DNA of 64,000 nucleotides from NCBI RefSeq assembly GCF_041346945.1, contig NZ_CP166850.1:1488001-1552000 (forward strand), written 5' to 3'. The position numbers were made by a program, and so were the translations under genes. The notes under the pieces were generated by a model. That model made no database searches. It had not been told where the DNA came from and saw only the letters and a program-made list of their open reading frames with translations. The DNA comes from Amycolatopsis sp. cg9 (GTDB lineage: Bacteria; Actinomycetota; Actinomycetes; Mycobacteriales; Pseudonocardiaceae). Shown here in pieces: positions 50,771 to 59,217 of the stretch (position 1 is its first letter; each line of letters begins with the position of its first letter).

Positions 50771-51829
50771 TCAGTCACCGAACGTCACGACGGTGACGCC
50801 CGCCCGGGCCGGCACGGGGTCGTTCATCTCGGCCAGCGCCGCCGGGACGTCGCCGAGCCCGATCCGCCGTCCGATCAGCGTGGTGAGGTCGATCCCCGCC
50901 GTCTCGACGACGCGCAGCAGCTCCGGGTACTCGTGGGCCTGGAGCCCGTGGATGCCGACCAGCTCCAGCTCGCCGCCGATGACCCGGTGCATCGGGATCG
51001 GCGCGACACCCTGCGCGGGCGGCATCAGCCCGGCCTGGACGTGGCGCCCGCGCTTGCGAAGGCTGCCCACGGACGCGGCGCAGGTCGACGGCGACCCGAG
51101 GCAGTCCAGCGAGACGTGCGTGCCGCCCCCGGTCAGCTCGCGCACGTGCGCCGCGACGGCTTCCGGGCCGTCGAACGCCGACGCGTCGACAGTCAGCACC
51201 GCACCCGACTTCGCCGCGAGCTCCAGCGCCGGCGGCGAGACGTCGACGGCGACCACCTTCGCGCCCGCCGCGACGGCCAGCAGGACGGCGGAGATCCCGA
51301 CGCCGCCGCAGCCGTACACCGAAACCCACTGCCCCGCGGTGACCCGGCCCTGCCGCAGCACCGCGCGGAACGCCGTCCCGAACCGGCAGCCGAGGGCGGC
51401 GGCTTCGGCGGCGCCCAGCGAGTCCGGCAGCGCCACCAGGTTCGTCTCGGCGTGCTCGATGGCGACGCGCTCGGCGAAGGACCCCCAGTGCGTTGCGCCG
51501 GGCTGGAACTCGCGGTCGCAGATCTGCTGGTCGCCGCGCGCGCACTGGGCGCAGGTCCCGCACGCGCAGACGAACGGCACGGTGACGCGTGCGCCGAGCG
51601 CCCACCCGCGCACGCCGTCGCCGAGCGCGACGACCCGGCCGGCGAGTTCGTGCCCGGCGACGTGCGGCAGCGTCACGGCGGTGTCGTGGCCCTGCCAGGT
51701 GTGCCAGTCGCTGCGGCACACGCCGGTCGCGTCGACCTCGATCACCGCACCACCCGGCGGCGCCACCGGCTCCGGCACGTCCCGCAGCACGGGCGGGGCG
51801 CAGAACTCTTCGATCACGACAGCTCGCAT
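50771..51829 (-). CDS. zinc-dependent alcohol dehydrogenase (MDR superfamily)
   Basis: A 352-residue zinc dehydrogenase. The catalytic-zinc region GVCRSDWHTWQGH and GHELAGRVV are present, the structural-zinc Cys cluster CACGTCAQCARGDQQIC is complete, and the Rossmann motif VYGCGGVGISAVLLA is NAD-type. Substrates could be alcohols or formaldehyde adducts; the sequence is closest to the threonine/alcohol dehydrogenase type. It is a separate transcript with 248 bp upstream of the next gene to its left. ATG at 51829. Confidence 0.9.
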   Translation of the reverse strand: MRAVVIEEFCAPPVLRDVPEPVAPPGGAVIEVDATGVCRSDWHTWQGHDTAVTLPHVAGHELAGRVVALGDGVRGWALGARVTVPFVCACGTCAQCARGDQQICDREFQPGATHWGSFAERVAIEHAETNLVALPDSLGAAEAAALGCRFGTAFRAVLRQGRVTAGQWVSVYGCGGVGISAVLLAVAAGAKVVAVDVSPPALELAAKSGAVLTVDASAFDGPEAVAAHVRELTGGGTHVSLDCLGSPSTCAASVGSLRKRGRHVQAGLMPPAQGVAPIPMHRVIGGELELVGIHGLQAHEYPELLRVVETAGIDLTTLIGRRIGLGDVPAALAEMNDPVPARAGVTVVTFGD

Positions 51830-51871
51830 GGCGGCGAGCCTACGTGATCCACTCGTTTCCCTTGCTGTCGC

Positions 51872-52216
51872 TCAATTGAGCGGCGGCGGCTGGGCGTGGA
51901 AGCGCGTTCTTCCCCGCGGCGGCCCGAGGAGCTTGCTGAGCGAGCCGTCCGGCACGTTCAGGATGTCCTCGAGATTCCGCAAGGCCTCCAACGATTCCGC
52001 GCGTTCCGGGCGGCACCGCCCGGACTGCCAGTGGCTGAGGGTGGCCAGGCTGACCACGGTTCCCCTGCCGCGCAAGCGATAGCGGATCCGATCGAGCCCG
52101 AGCCCGCGGGCCCGGATCGCCGCCCGCAGGGCCACGTCGAACGGGCCCGCGGCGAGCAGCTGGCTCAGCTCCGCCTGTTCCCCCCGGTCGATCGTGCGTG
52201 TTCGCTGACCGGTCAT
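51872..52216 (-). CDS. small HTH (XRE-like) regulator
   Basis: A 114-residue protein. The helix-turn-helix is seen as FDVALRAAIRARGLGLDRIRYRL, then VVSLATLSHWQSGRCRPERAESLEALRNLEDIL, followed by a short C-terminal tail with a basic GRTRF segment. ATG 52216 is used. It is probably a transcription regulator; the target is unknown. Confidence 0.65.
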   Translation of the reverse strand: MTGQRTRTIDRGEQAELSQLLAAGPFDVALRAAIRARGLGLDRIRYRLRGRGTVVSLATLSHWQSGRCRPERAESLEALRNLEDILNVPDGSLSKLLGPPRGRTRFHAQPPPLN

Positions 52217-52288
52217 CACAACGCTCCGAAGCACTCCCGAATACGAACATTGGAGCGTAGGCGCAGGTTCGCAAGATCGGAAGAGCAC

Positions 52289-53107
52289 TCACCCACCTGC
52301 CGTGCGCACCTTCCCGGCGATCGCGGCGAACGGTTCCGCGTAGCCGGAATTGATCGTGACGTAGGTAATCCCCCACCGCTCCCGCCACCGGAGAAGCCTT
52401 TCCGCGGCCCGGTCCGGGTCCGCGGGCAGCACGGTGACGGCACCGGCCGCGGCGAGCTCGGGCACGTCGACCCCGGCCCACCGCGCGATCCCGGGCGACG
52501 GCTCGTCTCCGACGGCCATGAGGTTCAGCCCCAGCTCGATGTCCGGCAGCCGCGCCCCGGCGAGCGTACGGAATCGATCCACAATGGACTCGGCCGCGCC
52601 CTCGGTGGTCTTCGGCGCCCAGGTGAACGTCACGGTGTCGGCTTCTTGCGCGGCGAGCGCGAGCATTTTCGGCCCCCCGCCGGCCACCACCAACGGCGGC
52701 CGGTCGGCCGTGCGCTTGAGGTACGCGATGGTCTCGGCCATCCGTGTGACGCGCTCACCCGGTGAGGGGAACTCCCGCCCGAGGCTCTCGGCGTGCGCCG
52801 CGGCCCCGGGCCGTCCGACGCCGAGCCCGAGCTCGAAGCGCCCGCCGGTCTGCCGGTGGAGGGTCTGCGCCTGCCAGCCGAGCGCCCGCGCGTCCCGGAA
52901 GGGATCGGCGAGCACGAAGGTGCCGAGCCGCAGGTCCCGCGTGACCGCGGCGGCGGCACCGAGGAGGACGAAGGGATCGGCGGTCCCGACGGGGTCGGTG
53001 GCGAGGAGGGTGTCGTAGCCGAGGTCCTCGACCCGCTTGGCCTGGCTCGTCCAGGCGGTGAGATCGGGCGCGAAGCCGGCGACGATGCCGAAGCGGAAGG
53101 GTTTCAT
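52289..53107 (-). CDS. LLM-class F420-dependent oxidoreductase
   Basis: A 272-residue luciferase-like monooxygenase-fold protein of the F420-dependent type, with FRFGIVAGFAPDLTAWTSQAKRVEDLGYDTLLATD, ALGWQAQTLHRQTGGRFELGLGVG and LVVAGGGPKMLALAAQEADTVTFT. It probably reduces or oxidises a small substrate with F420. ATG at 53107. Confidence 0.88.
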   Translation of the reverse strand: MKPFRFGIVAGFAPDLTAWTSQAKRVEDLGYDTLLATDPVGTADPFVLLGAAAAVTRDLRLGTFVLADPFRDARALGWQAQTLHRQTGGRFELGLGVGRPGAAAHAESLGREFPSPGERVTRMAETIAYLKRTADRPPLVVAGGGPKMLALAAQEADTVTFTWAPKTTEGAAESIVDRFRTLAGARLPDIELGLNLMAVGDEPSPGIARWAGVDVPELAAAGAVTVLPADPDRAAERLLRWRERWGITYVTINSGYAEPFAAIAGKVRTAGG

Positions 53108-53268
53108 GCGGCCATGGTCGCGGGGACGGGTTCGTCACCACATCCGCTTCACGACGTCACCCGCGCGTACGCCCCTCAGCGTCATCACGTCTTGGTCACC
53201 GAACGTAACACCAGCGGAGGCCGGTTCGTCTGTACGCACATCCCGGCGATGAGAGCGAGAGCAGATCG

Positions 53269-53760
53269 ATGACCACCGAGGCGAACACCGGCCATGCACC
53301 GCTACCCGAGCCGGATCCGCAGCCTCCGCGCCGACGGCGCAAGCCACTTTTGATCGCTCTCGGCGCTGTCGTCGCCGCGGCGACCGCCACCGCACTGGCG
53401 GTCGTCTTCACGACCGGCAGCACCGCGGTCAACGGCACCTTGTCGTTGCTGTGCGACGTGCAGTGCATCAAGTCCACCGCCAACGGCTACGACGGGTACG
53501 CCGACCTCAGTGACGGCTCACAGGTCACCCTGGTGAACGAAAGCGGCCGGGTCGTGGCCACCACCGAGCTCCACCGGACTCCCGGCGAGGAAACGAAACT
53601 CGTCGACGGGATGTGGGTTCGAACGTTCACCTTCACGTTCGCCGACGTGCCGGGCGCGGACCGCTACGGCGTCCACGTCGGGAACAGCAACCGCGGCACC
53701 CTGTGGAAAGACGCCGACGAAGCCGAGCGGGCGGGATTCCAGCTTTCCCTCGGGGGCTAG
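53269..53760 (+). CDS. membrane-anchored extracellular protein of unknown function
   Basis: A 163-residue protein with a Pro/Arg-rich cytoplasmic leader (1-26), one membrane helix (about 27-47) and an extracellular domain with two Cys (LLCDVQCIK) and beta-rich character (SQVTLVNESGRVVATTEL, FTFTFADVPGADRYGVHVG). I do not recognise the family. It could be a small transthyretin-like or Ig-like domain. Its stop overlaps the convergent DtxR-type stop as CTAG. It is monocistronic, with ATG at 53269. Confidence 0.65.
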   Translation: MTTEANTGHAPLPEPDPQPPRRRRKPLLIALGAVVAAATATALAVVFTTGSTAVNGTLSLLCDVQCIKSTANGYDGYADLSDGSQVTLVNESGRVVATTELHRTPGEETKLVDGMWVRTFTFTFADVPGADRYGVHVGNSNRGTLWKDADEAERAGFQLSLGG

Positions 53761-54440
53761 CGCAGCGTAACCGACAACGCCTGCGCGATCTCCTTGCCGA
53801 TGGCGTGCGTGGCCGCGTCCGGGGGTGAGCCCACCTTCACCACCATCGGGCCGCCGAACGGCTGGCGCTCCACCACCTCGATGCGTTCGCCCAGGTTGAT
53901 CGCGTGTTCCGTCAGGTAGCGCAGCAGCTCCGGGTCCGTGTCCCACACCCGGACGATCTCGCCGACCGCGCCCGGCTCGAGGTCGTCCAGGATGCGGACC
54001 GACAGCTCCTCCACGCTGCCGTCCGGGGCCGGGATCGGGTCGCCGTGGGGGTCGCGGACCGGGTTGCCGAGCTTCGCCGCGATGCGCTCCACCAGCCGGT
54101 CGGACACCGCGTGCTCCAGCGCGTCCGCCTCCGCGTGGACCTCGTCCCACGTGTAGCCGAGCTCCGAGACCAGGTACGTCTCGATCAGCCGGTGCCGGCG
54201 CAGCACCGAGCGCGCCAGCAGCCTGCCGTCGGCGGTCAGCTCGATGCCGCGGTACGGCACGTGCGTGACCAGGCCGAGCTGGGACAGCTTCGTGACCATC
54301 CCCGACGCCGAGGACGGGCTGACCTCCAGCCGGCCGGCGAGTGACGTGTTGGTGACCGCCTCACCCCGCTCGACCAGGCCGTAGATCACCCGGACGTAGT
54401 CCTCGACCGACGAGGACCTCCGGACCGAACCATCTCCCAT
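53757..54440 (-). CDS. DtxR/MntR-family metal-dependent regulator
   Basis: A 227-residue regulator. The N-terminal winged helix SSVEDYVRVIYGLVERGEAVTNTSLAGRLEVSPSSASGMVTKL is followed by the metal-binding dimerisation domain (RHRLIETYLVSELGYTWDEVHAEADALEHAVSDRLVERI) and a C-terminal SH3-like domain, so it is closer to IdeR/DtxR than to the short MntR. It should repress iron or manganese genes in the metal-bound form. ATG at 54440. Just upstream is CTTTCTCGTGAAAG (54466-54479), a candidate autoregulatory site. Confidence 0.85.
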   Translation of the reverse strand: MGDGSVRRSSSVEDYVRVIYGLVERGEAVTNTSLAGRLEVSPSSASGMVTKLSQLGLVTHVPYRGIELTADGRLLARSVLRRHRLIETYLVSELGYTWDEVHAEADALEHAVSDRLVERIAAKLGNPVRDPHGDPIPAPDGSVEELSVRILDDLEPGAVGEIVRVWDTDPELLRYLTEHAINLGERIEVVERQPFGGPMVVKVGSPPDAATHAIGKEIAQALSVTLR

Positions 54441-54465
54441 GCCGCATACTTTACGGGGCCGGGTT

Positions 54466-54479
54466 CTTTCTCGTGAAAG
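54466..54479. promoter_or_regulatory. CTTTCTCGTGAAAG, imperfect palindrome upstream of the DtxR-type gene
   Basis: One base differs from the core of the CTTTCACGTGAAAG repeats (5998-6056, 58066-58121). Here it sits at the promoter position of the DtxR-type gene, 25 bp before its start. It may be an operator or a degenerate copy of the same repeat. Confidence 0.4.
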
Positions 54480-54480
54480 T

Positions 54481-54921
54481 TCACGGCCGCCAGCGGTATC
54501 GGATCCAGCCGGGGACCGGCTCGGCACCCAGCTGGGCGTAGAACGCCTGGCCCTTTTCGTTGCCCTCCTGCATGTCCCACTCGACGCGGCCGGTCGTGCG
54601 GTTGCGCAGCTCGTCCAGCAGCTCTCCCCCCAGCCCGTGGCGGCGGTGGGCCGGGCGGACGAACAGGTCGTCCAGCCAGATCCCCGGCCGGGCCTCCCAC
54701 GTCGAGAAGTTCCAGCTGCAGAACGCGAAGCCGGCGACGGTCCCGGGCTCGCCGGGCGGGGTGGCGAGCAGCACCCACGCCTTCGGGTCCGGCCCGAACA
54801 GGTGCCCGCTCATCTCGGCGCGGTCGAGCTTCAGGTCGTGGTTGTCCTCGTAGACGGCGTGCTCCTCGATGAGCGCGCAGATTTCCTCGATGTCTTCGAA
54901 GACGGCGTCGCGGACGGGCAT
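54481..54921 (-). CDS. GNAT-family N-acetyltransferase
   Basis: A 146-residue acetyltransferase with VRDAVFEDIEEICALIEEHAVYED, WLDDLFVRPAHRRHGLGGELLDEL (acetyl-CoA loop HRRHGLGG) and AFYAQLGAEPVPGWIRYRW at the end. The pattern is like diamine acetyltransferases. ATG at 54921 follows GGGAGGCGAG. Confidence 0.88.
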   Translation of the reverse strand: MPVRDAVFEDIEEICALIEEHAVYEDNHDLKLDRAEMSGHLFGPDPKAWVLLATPPGEPGTVAGFAFCSWNFSTWEARPGIWLDDLFVRPAHRRHGLGGELLDELRNRTTGRVEWDMQEGNEKGQAFYAQLGAEPVPGWIRYRWRP

Positions 54922-54976
54922 CTCGCCTCCCGTTTCTGTCGGTGGTGGTCGTTACTGTCGGGCTCGGAGGTGGTCG

Positions 54977-55297
54977 ATGTCGCCGGAAGGCAAGTTCGAG
55001 GACCTGGTCGACGAGTTCACCGGACGCCCTGGCATCACGCCACCCGGGGCGACCGGCGGGTTCGGGCGCACCGCCCTGCGCGTGGACGGGCGGATCTTCG
55101 CGGTGTTCGTCCGCGGGCAGCTGGTGCTGAAGCTGCCCAAGGCCCGGGTGGACGAGCTGGTCGAGGGCGGGCACGGCGTGCGCTTCGACGCGAACAAGGG
55201 CACGCCGATGAAGGAGTGGCTGGCGCTGGACGCGGCGTCGCCCCAGCCGTGGTCCGCGCTGGCCGAAGAAGCACTCGATTTCGTGGGAAGGAAGTGA
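54977..55297 (+). CDS. TfoX/MmcQ-like N-terminal domain protein
   Basis: A 106-residue protein with KFEDLVDEFTGRPGITPPGATGGFGRTALRVDGRIFAVFVRGQLVLKLPKARVDEL, typical of the TfoX N-terminal/MmcQ-like fold, known from a competence regulator but of unknown function in actinomycetes. ATG at 54977 follows GGAGG by 6 bases. Confidence 0.75.
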   Translation: MSPEGKFEDLVDEFTGRPGITPPGATGGFGRTALRVDGRIFAVFVRGQLVLKLPKARVDELVEGGHGVRFDANKGTPMKEWLALDAASPQPWSALAEEALDFVGRK

Positions 55298-55301
55298 GTC
55301 A

Positions 55302-56885
55302 TCAGGCTTGATAACGCAGTTCGCCGCCGACGGCGGTGCCTTGCACGCTGAGCCCGTCCAAAGCGGACTCCTCGAGCGGGGACCCGGACAACACGGCGAA
55401 GTCGGCGAGCTTCCCGGGCTCGAGCGTGCCCAGGTCACGCTCGGCGAAGGTCGCGTACGCCGATCCGTACGTGTACGCGCGCAACGCCTGCTCCGGCGTC
55501 AACGCCTCTTCGGGCGCGAAGGGGGCCCCTGACGCCGTGCGCCGCCGAACCATGTCGGCGAGCGCGAGCAGCGGAGCGCCGTTCACGACCGGGCGGTCCG
55601 AAGACGCGGGGAGCACGCAGCCCGCGTCGAGGACGCTGCGCAGCCGGTAGCACCACGGGACGCGGGGCTCGCCGAGCGCGGCGCGCATGCCGTCGCCGAG
55701 CTCGTTGACGAACCGTCCCTGCGGTGACGGGATGAGGCCGAGCGAAGCGAGCCGGGTCAGCTCCGCGGGCTGGAGCACCGCGCAGTGCTCGATGCGGTGC
55801 CGGTGGTCCGTGCGCGGCGTAGCGGCCAACGCGGCTTCGTAGGCGTCGAGGACGACGGTGATCGCGCGGTCGCCGATCGCGTGCGTCGCGATCTGCCAGC
55901 CCGCCTCGTGGGCGCGGCGGATCGTGCGGGCCAGCTCGTCCTCGGGCACCTGGAAGTAGCCGCGGTTGTCCGGCTCGCCGTCGAACGGGTCGTGCATCGC
56001 GCAGGTGCGACCGACGAGGGAGCCGTCGGCGAACAACTTCATCGGGCCGACGCGCAGCCACTCGTCGCCCAGGCCGGTGCGCAGGCCGAGGTCGAGGCCG
56101 AAGCCGGCGCCGTCGGGCAGGTCGTGCAGCACGCTCGCGGCGACCATCACCGTGCCGCGCACGCGCAGCACGCCGGCATCGCGCGCCTGCTGGTAGGCGG
56201 CCAGCTCCGCGGGTGTCTCGCCGACCAGGCCGCCGCCGATCCCGGCCTCCTGGACGCTGGTGATGCCCTCGGCGAGGTACTGCTCGGACGCCCGGGCGAG
56301 CCCGCGCACGACCCGCGAAACCGGCGTCGGGTACGTCAGCGGCCGCAGCAGCAGCTGGGCCTGCTCGCGCAGCAGCCCGGTCGGCGAGCCGTCGGTGTGC
56401 ACGACGTCGCCGCCGACGGGCACGTTGCCGAGGTCGAGCTGGTCGAGCACGGCCGAGCTGACCACGGTCATGTGCCCGGACGTGTGCTTGAGCCGCACGA
56501 GCATCCCCGGCGCGGCGCGGTCCAGGCCGTGCCGGTCGGGGTGCCCGCCGGCGAGCTTGTTCTGGTCGTACCCGCTGCCGACCACCCAGCTCCCGGGCGG
56601 CAGCGTCGCGGCGCGCGCGGCGACGGCGTCGTAGACCTCCTCGACGCTGCGGCAGCCGCCGAGCGGGACGTCGTCGAGGCCCATGCCGAACCACGCCATG
56701 TGGTTGTGGGCGTCGTGGAAGCCGGGCACGACGAACCCGCCGGCGAGGTCGACGCGGGCGCGTGCGGACAGCTCGCGGGCGTCGTCGCCGAGCGCGACCA
56801 CCCGGCCGTGCCACACGGCGAGCGCGCTGGTGACGCCCTCGCCCGTCCACACCGTGGCGTTCTCGTAGACCGTGTCGACCCGCAT
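55302..56885 (-). CDS. amidohydrolase family protein (YtcJ-like)
   Basis: A 527-residue amidohydrolase with the N-terminal metal motif GFHDAHNHMAWFG, later ATHAIGDRAITVVLDAYEAAL and HRIEHCAVLQPAEL for the other His ligands, and ASSDRPV for the catalytic Asp. YtcJ-like proteins act on unidentified amides or lactones. ATG at 56885 is 47 bp from the divergent enoyl-CoA hydratase gene, with a shared palindrome between them. Confidence 0.88.
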   Translation of the reverse strand: MRVDTVYENATVWTGEGVTSALAVWHGRVVALGDDARELSARARVDLAGGFVVPGFHDAHNHMAWFGMGLDDVPLGGCRSVEEVYDAVAARAATLPPGSWVVGSGYDQNKLAGGHPDRHGLDRAAPGMLVRLKHTSGHMTVVSSAVLDQLDLGNVPVGGDVVHTDGSPTGLLREQAQLLLRPLTYPTPVSRVVRGLARASEQYLAEGITSVQEAGIGGGLVGETPAELAAYQQARDAGVLRVRGTVMVAASVLHDLPDGAGFGLDLGLRTGLGDEWLRVGPMKLFADGSLVGRTCAMHDPFDGEPDNRGYFQVPEDELARTIRRAHEAGWQIATHAIGDRAITVVLDAYEAALAATPRTDHRHRIEHCAVLQPAELTRLASLGLIPSPQGRFVNELGDGMRAALGEPRVPWCYRLRSVLDAGCVLPASSDRPVVNGAPLLALADMVRRRTASGAPFAPEEALTPEQALRAYTYGSAYATFAERDLGTLEPGKLADFAVLSGSPLEESALDGLSVQGTAVGGELRYQA

Positions 56886-56898
56886 ACGGCTGAGGCTA

Positions 56899-56914
56899 TC
56901 GATCGATCGATCGA
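56899..56914. promoter_or_regulatory. candidate TetR operator TCGATCGATCGATCGA
   Basis: A 16-bp perfect palindrome of tandem TCGA units in the 47-bp gap between the divergent amidohydrolase and enoyl-CoA hydratase genes. The TetR-type regulator at 59208 ends the rightward operon and is a likely ligand. Confidence 0.5.
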
Positions 56915-56932
56915 ACGTCTAGCATCGCCCTC

Positions 56933-57670
56933 ATGCCCACCGTGGACTTCGCCGTCGAGGACGGCATCGCGCAGATCCGGCTGAACCGGCCCGAGCGGCT
57001 CAACGCGGTCGCCGCCGTCCTGGTCGACGACTTCCTCGCCGCCCTCGACGCGGCCGCCCGCAGCGACGCCCGCGTCGTCGTGCTGTCCGGGAACGGGCGC
57101 GCGTTCTGCGCGGGGCACGACCTCAAGGAGCCCACCCCCGCGGGTGACTCGCGGACGCGGCTGGACCGGCTCCAGGACGTCACGCGGCGGCTGCGCGGGC
57201 TGCGCCAGCCGGTGATCGCGGCGGTGCACGGCTACGCGATCGGCGCCGGCGCGGAGTTCGCGCTCGGCTGCGACCTGATCCTGGCCGCCGAGGACGCCGT
57301 GTTCGCGTTCCCGGAGGTCTCGCTGGGCCTGAGCGTCACCGGCGCGGCGTCGCGGCTGCTGCCGCTGCTCGTCGGCCCGCTCAAGGCGAAGGAGCTCCTG
57401 CTGCTCGGCGAGCGCTTCGACGGCCGGAAAGCCGCCGAGCTGGGCATGGTCAACGCCGCCGTGCCCGCCGACCGGCTCCAGGCCGAAGCGCTGAGCTGGG
57501 CGAAGCGGATCGCCGAGCACCCGCCGGCGGCCGCGGCGATGGCGAAGCGCGTCCTCGACACTCCGATCGACGTCGAGCCGGCGCTCGAACTCGAAGTCAG
57601 CCACGCCCTGATCACCGAGCACTCGGCCGCGGTCGCCGCGTCGACGGAAGCGTTCCGGAGCCGGGGATGA
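56933..57670 (+). CDS. enoyl-CoA hydratase/isomerase family protein
   Basis: A 245-residue crotonase-fold enzyme with VLSGNGRAFCAGHDLKEP, the oxyanion and CoA segments, and GYAIGAGAEFALGCDLILAAEDAVFAFPEVSLGL. It probably hydrates or isomerises an acyl-CoA formed by the ligase in the same operon. It is coupled to the ligase by ATGA overlap. Confidence 0.92.
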   Translation: MPTVDFAVEDGIAQIRLNRPERLNAVAAVLVDDFLAALDAAARSDARVVVLSGNGRAFCAGHDLKEPTPAGDSRTRLDRLQDVTRRLRGLRQPVIAAVHGYAIGAGAEFALGCDLILAAEDAVFAFPEVSLGLSVTGAASRLLPLLVGPLKAKELLLLGERFDGRKAAELGMVNAAVPADRLQAEALSWAKRIAEHPPAAAAMAKRVLDTPIDVEPALELEVSHALITEHSAAVAASTEAFRSRG

Positions 57671-59217
57671 CCCCGCTCGCCGAGATCGGGACCCTGGACC
57701 AGCTCGTCCGGCGCGCCGCCGAGCTGTGGCCGGAGCGCACGGCGTGGGTGTTCGACCACCTGGACGAGGCGTTCACGTTCGCCGAGGTCGACCGCGAAAG
57801 CTCGCGAATCGCCGCGGCGCTGGCCGAGCGCGGCGTCGGTCCCGGCGACCGGGTCGCGGTGATGCTGCGGAACGTGCCCGCGTTCCCGCTGACCTGGCTC
57901 GCGCTGGCCAAGATCGGCGCGCAGCTGGTGCCGGTCAACACGAACTACCAGGAGTTCGACGGTGCCCACGTCCTCCGCCATTCCGGCGCGAAACTCGTCG
58001 TCGCCGCCGAAGAGTTCACCGGCCTCCTCAACCGGATCGGCCTCACCGAGGTCATCACCCCGGCCGCACTTTCACGTGAAAGTGCCCACCTGGGGCCCGC
58101 ACTTTCACGTGAAAGTGCGGGCTTCACGCCGGTGCCGGAACTGCCGGTCAACATCCAGTACACCTCGGGTACGACCGGCGCCCCCAAGGGCTGCGTCCTG
58201 CCGAACCGCTACTGGACGACGCTCGCGATCGGCCTGGCCACCGACTTCCCCGCCGTCGGCGAAGCGGACGTCCTCCTGACCGCGCAGCCGTTCCACTACA
58301 TCGATCCACAGTGGAACGTCGCGCTCGGGCTGGCCGGTGGCGCCACGCTCGTCGTGCTGGACCGGTTCCACCCCAGCACGTTCTGGGCGAAGGTCCGCGA
58401 GCACGGCGTCACGTGGTTCTACTGCCTCGGCCTGATGCCGGCGCTGCTGCTGCGCCAGGAACCGTCGGCGGCCGACCGCGACCACCGCGTCCGCGCGATC
58501 TGCGCGTCGGCCATCCCGCGCGAGCTGCACGCCGAGCTGGAGGCGCGCTGGGGTGTCCCGTGGTACGAGGCGTTCGGGATGACCGAGACCGGCGGCGACA
58601 TCCGGATGACCGCCGCCGACCACGACGAGACCGTCGGCACCGGCTGCATCGGGCGCCCGAGCCGCGACCGCGAGGTGATGATCGCCGGCGACGACGGGAA
58701 GCCGTTGCCGCGCGGGGAAACCGGGCAGCTGCTGATCCGCGGCATCGGGTTGATGCACGGCTACCACGAAGATCCCGAGGCGACGGCGAAGGCGTTCGAG
58801 AACGGCTGGTTCCACACCGGCGACCTCGCCCGGCTGGACGACGCCGGCCGCGTCCACTACGTGGGCCGCACCAAGGACATGATCCGCCGCAGCGGCGAAA
58901 ACGTGTCCGCGGACGAGGTCGAGCGCGCCCTGCTGCTGCACCCGGCGGTGCGGCTGGCGGCGGTCGTCGCGGTGCCCGACGAACTGCGCGGCGAGGAGAT
59001 CAAGGCGTACGTCGTGTGCGACGGCGAGCGGCCCGACCCGGCCGAGCTGGCCGGGTTCTGCGCGGGAAAGCTGGCCTACTTCAAGGTTCCGCGGTTCTGG
59101 GCGTTCGCCGACGAACTGCCGATGACGCCGTCGGAGCGCGTCGCCAAGGGCGAACTGCGGAAGGTGGCCGACCCGCGCGCCGGGTCGTGGGACGCGAAGG
59201 CGGGAACATGGCTGTGA
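57667..59217 (+). CDS. AMP-dependent acyl-CoA synthetase/ligase with in-frame palindrome insert
   Basis: A 516-residue ANL-family ligase. The P-loop-like IQYTSGTTGAPKGC, the adenylate motif YEAFGMTETGG, and the C-terminal hinge YVGRTKDMIRRSGENVSADEVE and late Lys in ERVAKGELRKV are all present, so it should be active. Residues 134-152 read [19 protein letters not shown] and are encoded by two palindromes (58066-58121). They interrupt the stretch between the N-terminal lid (RIGLTEVITPA) and the P-loop. The stop overlaps the TetR start by 10 bp. Confidence 0.9.
   Translation: MTPLAEIGTLDQLVRRAAELWPERTAWVFDHLDEAFTFAEVDRESSRIAAALAERGVGPGDRVAVMLRNVPAFPLTWLALAKIGAQLVPVNTNYQEFDGAHVLRHSGAKLVVAAEEFTGLLNRIGLTEVITPAALSRESAHLGPALSRESAGFTPVPELPVNIQYTSGTTGAPKGCVLPNRYWTTLAIGLATDFPAVGEADVLLTAQPFHYIDPQWNVALGLAGGATLVVLDRFHPSTFWAKVREHGVTWFYCLGLMPALLLRQEPSAADRDHRVRAICASAIPRELHAELEARWGVPWYEAFGMTETGGDIRMTAADHDETVGTGCIGRPSRDREVMIAGDDGKPLPRGETGQLLIRGIGLMHGYHEDPEATAKAFENGWFHTGDLARLDDAGRVHYVGRTKDMIRRSGENVSADEVERALLLHPAVRLAAVVAVPDELRGEEIKAYVVCDGERPDPAELAGFCAGKLAYFKVPRFWAFADELPMTPSERVAKGELRKVADPRAGSWDAKAGTWL
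58066..58085. repeat. 20-bp palindrome GCACTTTCACGTGAAAGTGC (copy B1)
   Basis: A perfect palindrome inside the acyl-CoA ligase, read as ALSRES. It is paired with copy B2, with centres 33 bp (11 codons) apart. Same core as the doublet at 5998-6056. Confidence 0.92.
58096..58121. repeat. 26-bp palindrome, core CTTTCACGTGAAAG (copy B2)
   Basis: A perfect palindrome with three extra G:C pairs on each side of the 20-bp core, inside the acyl-CoA ligase and read in the same frame as B1. Its spacer from B1 is ten bases. Confidence 0.92.
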
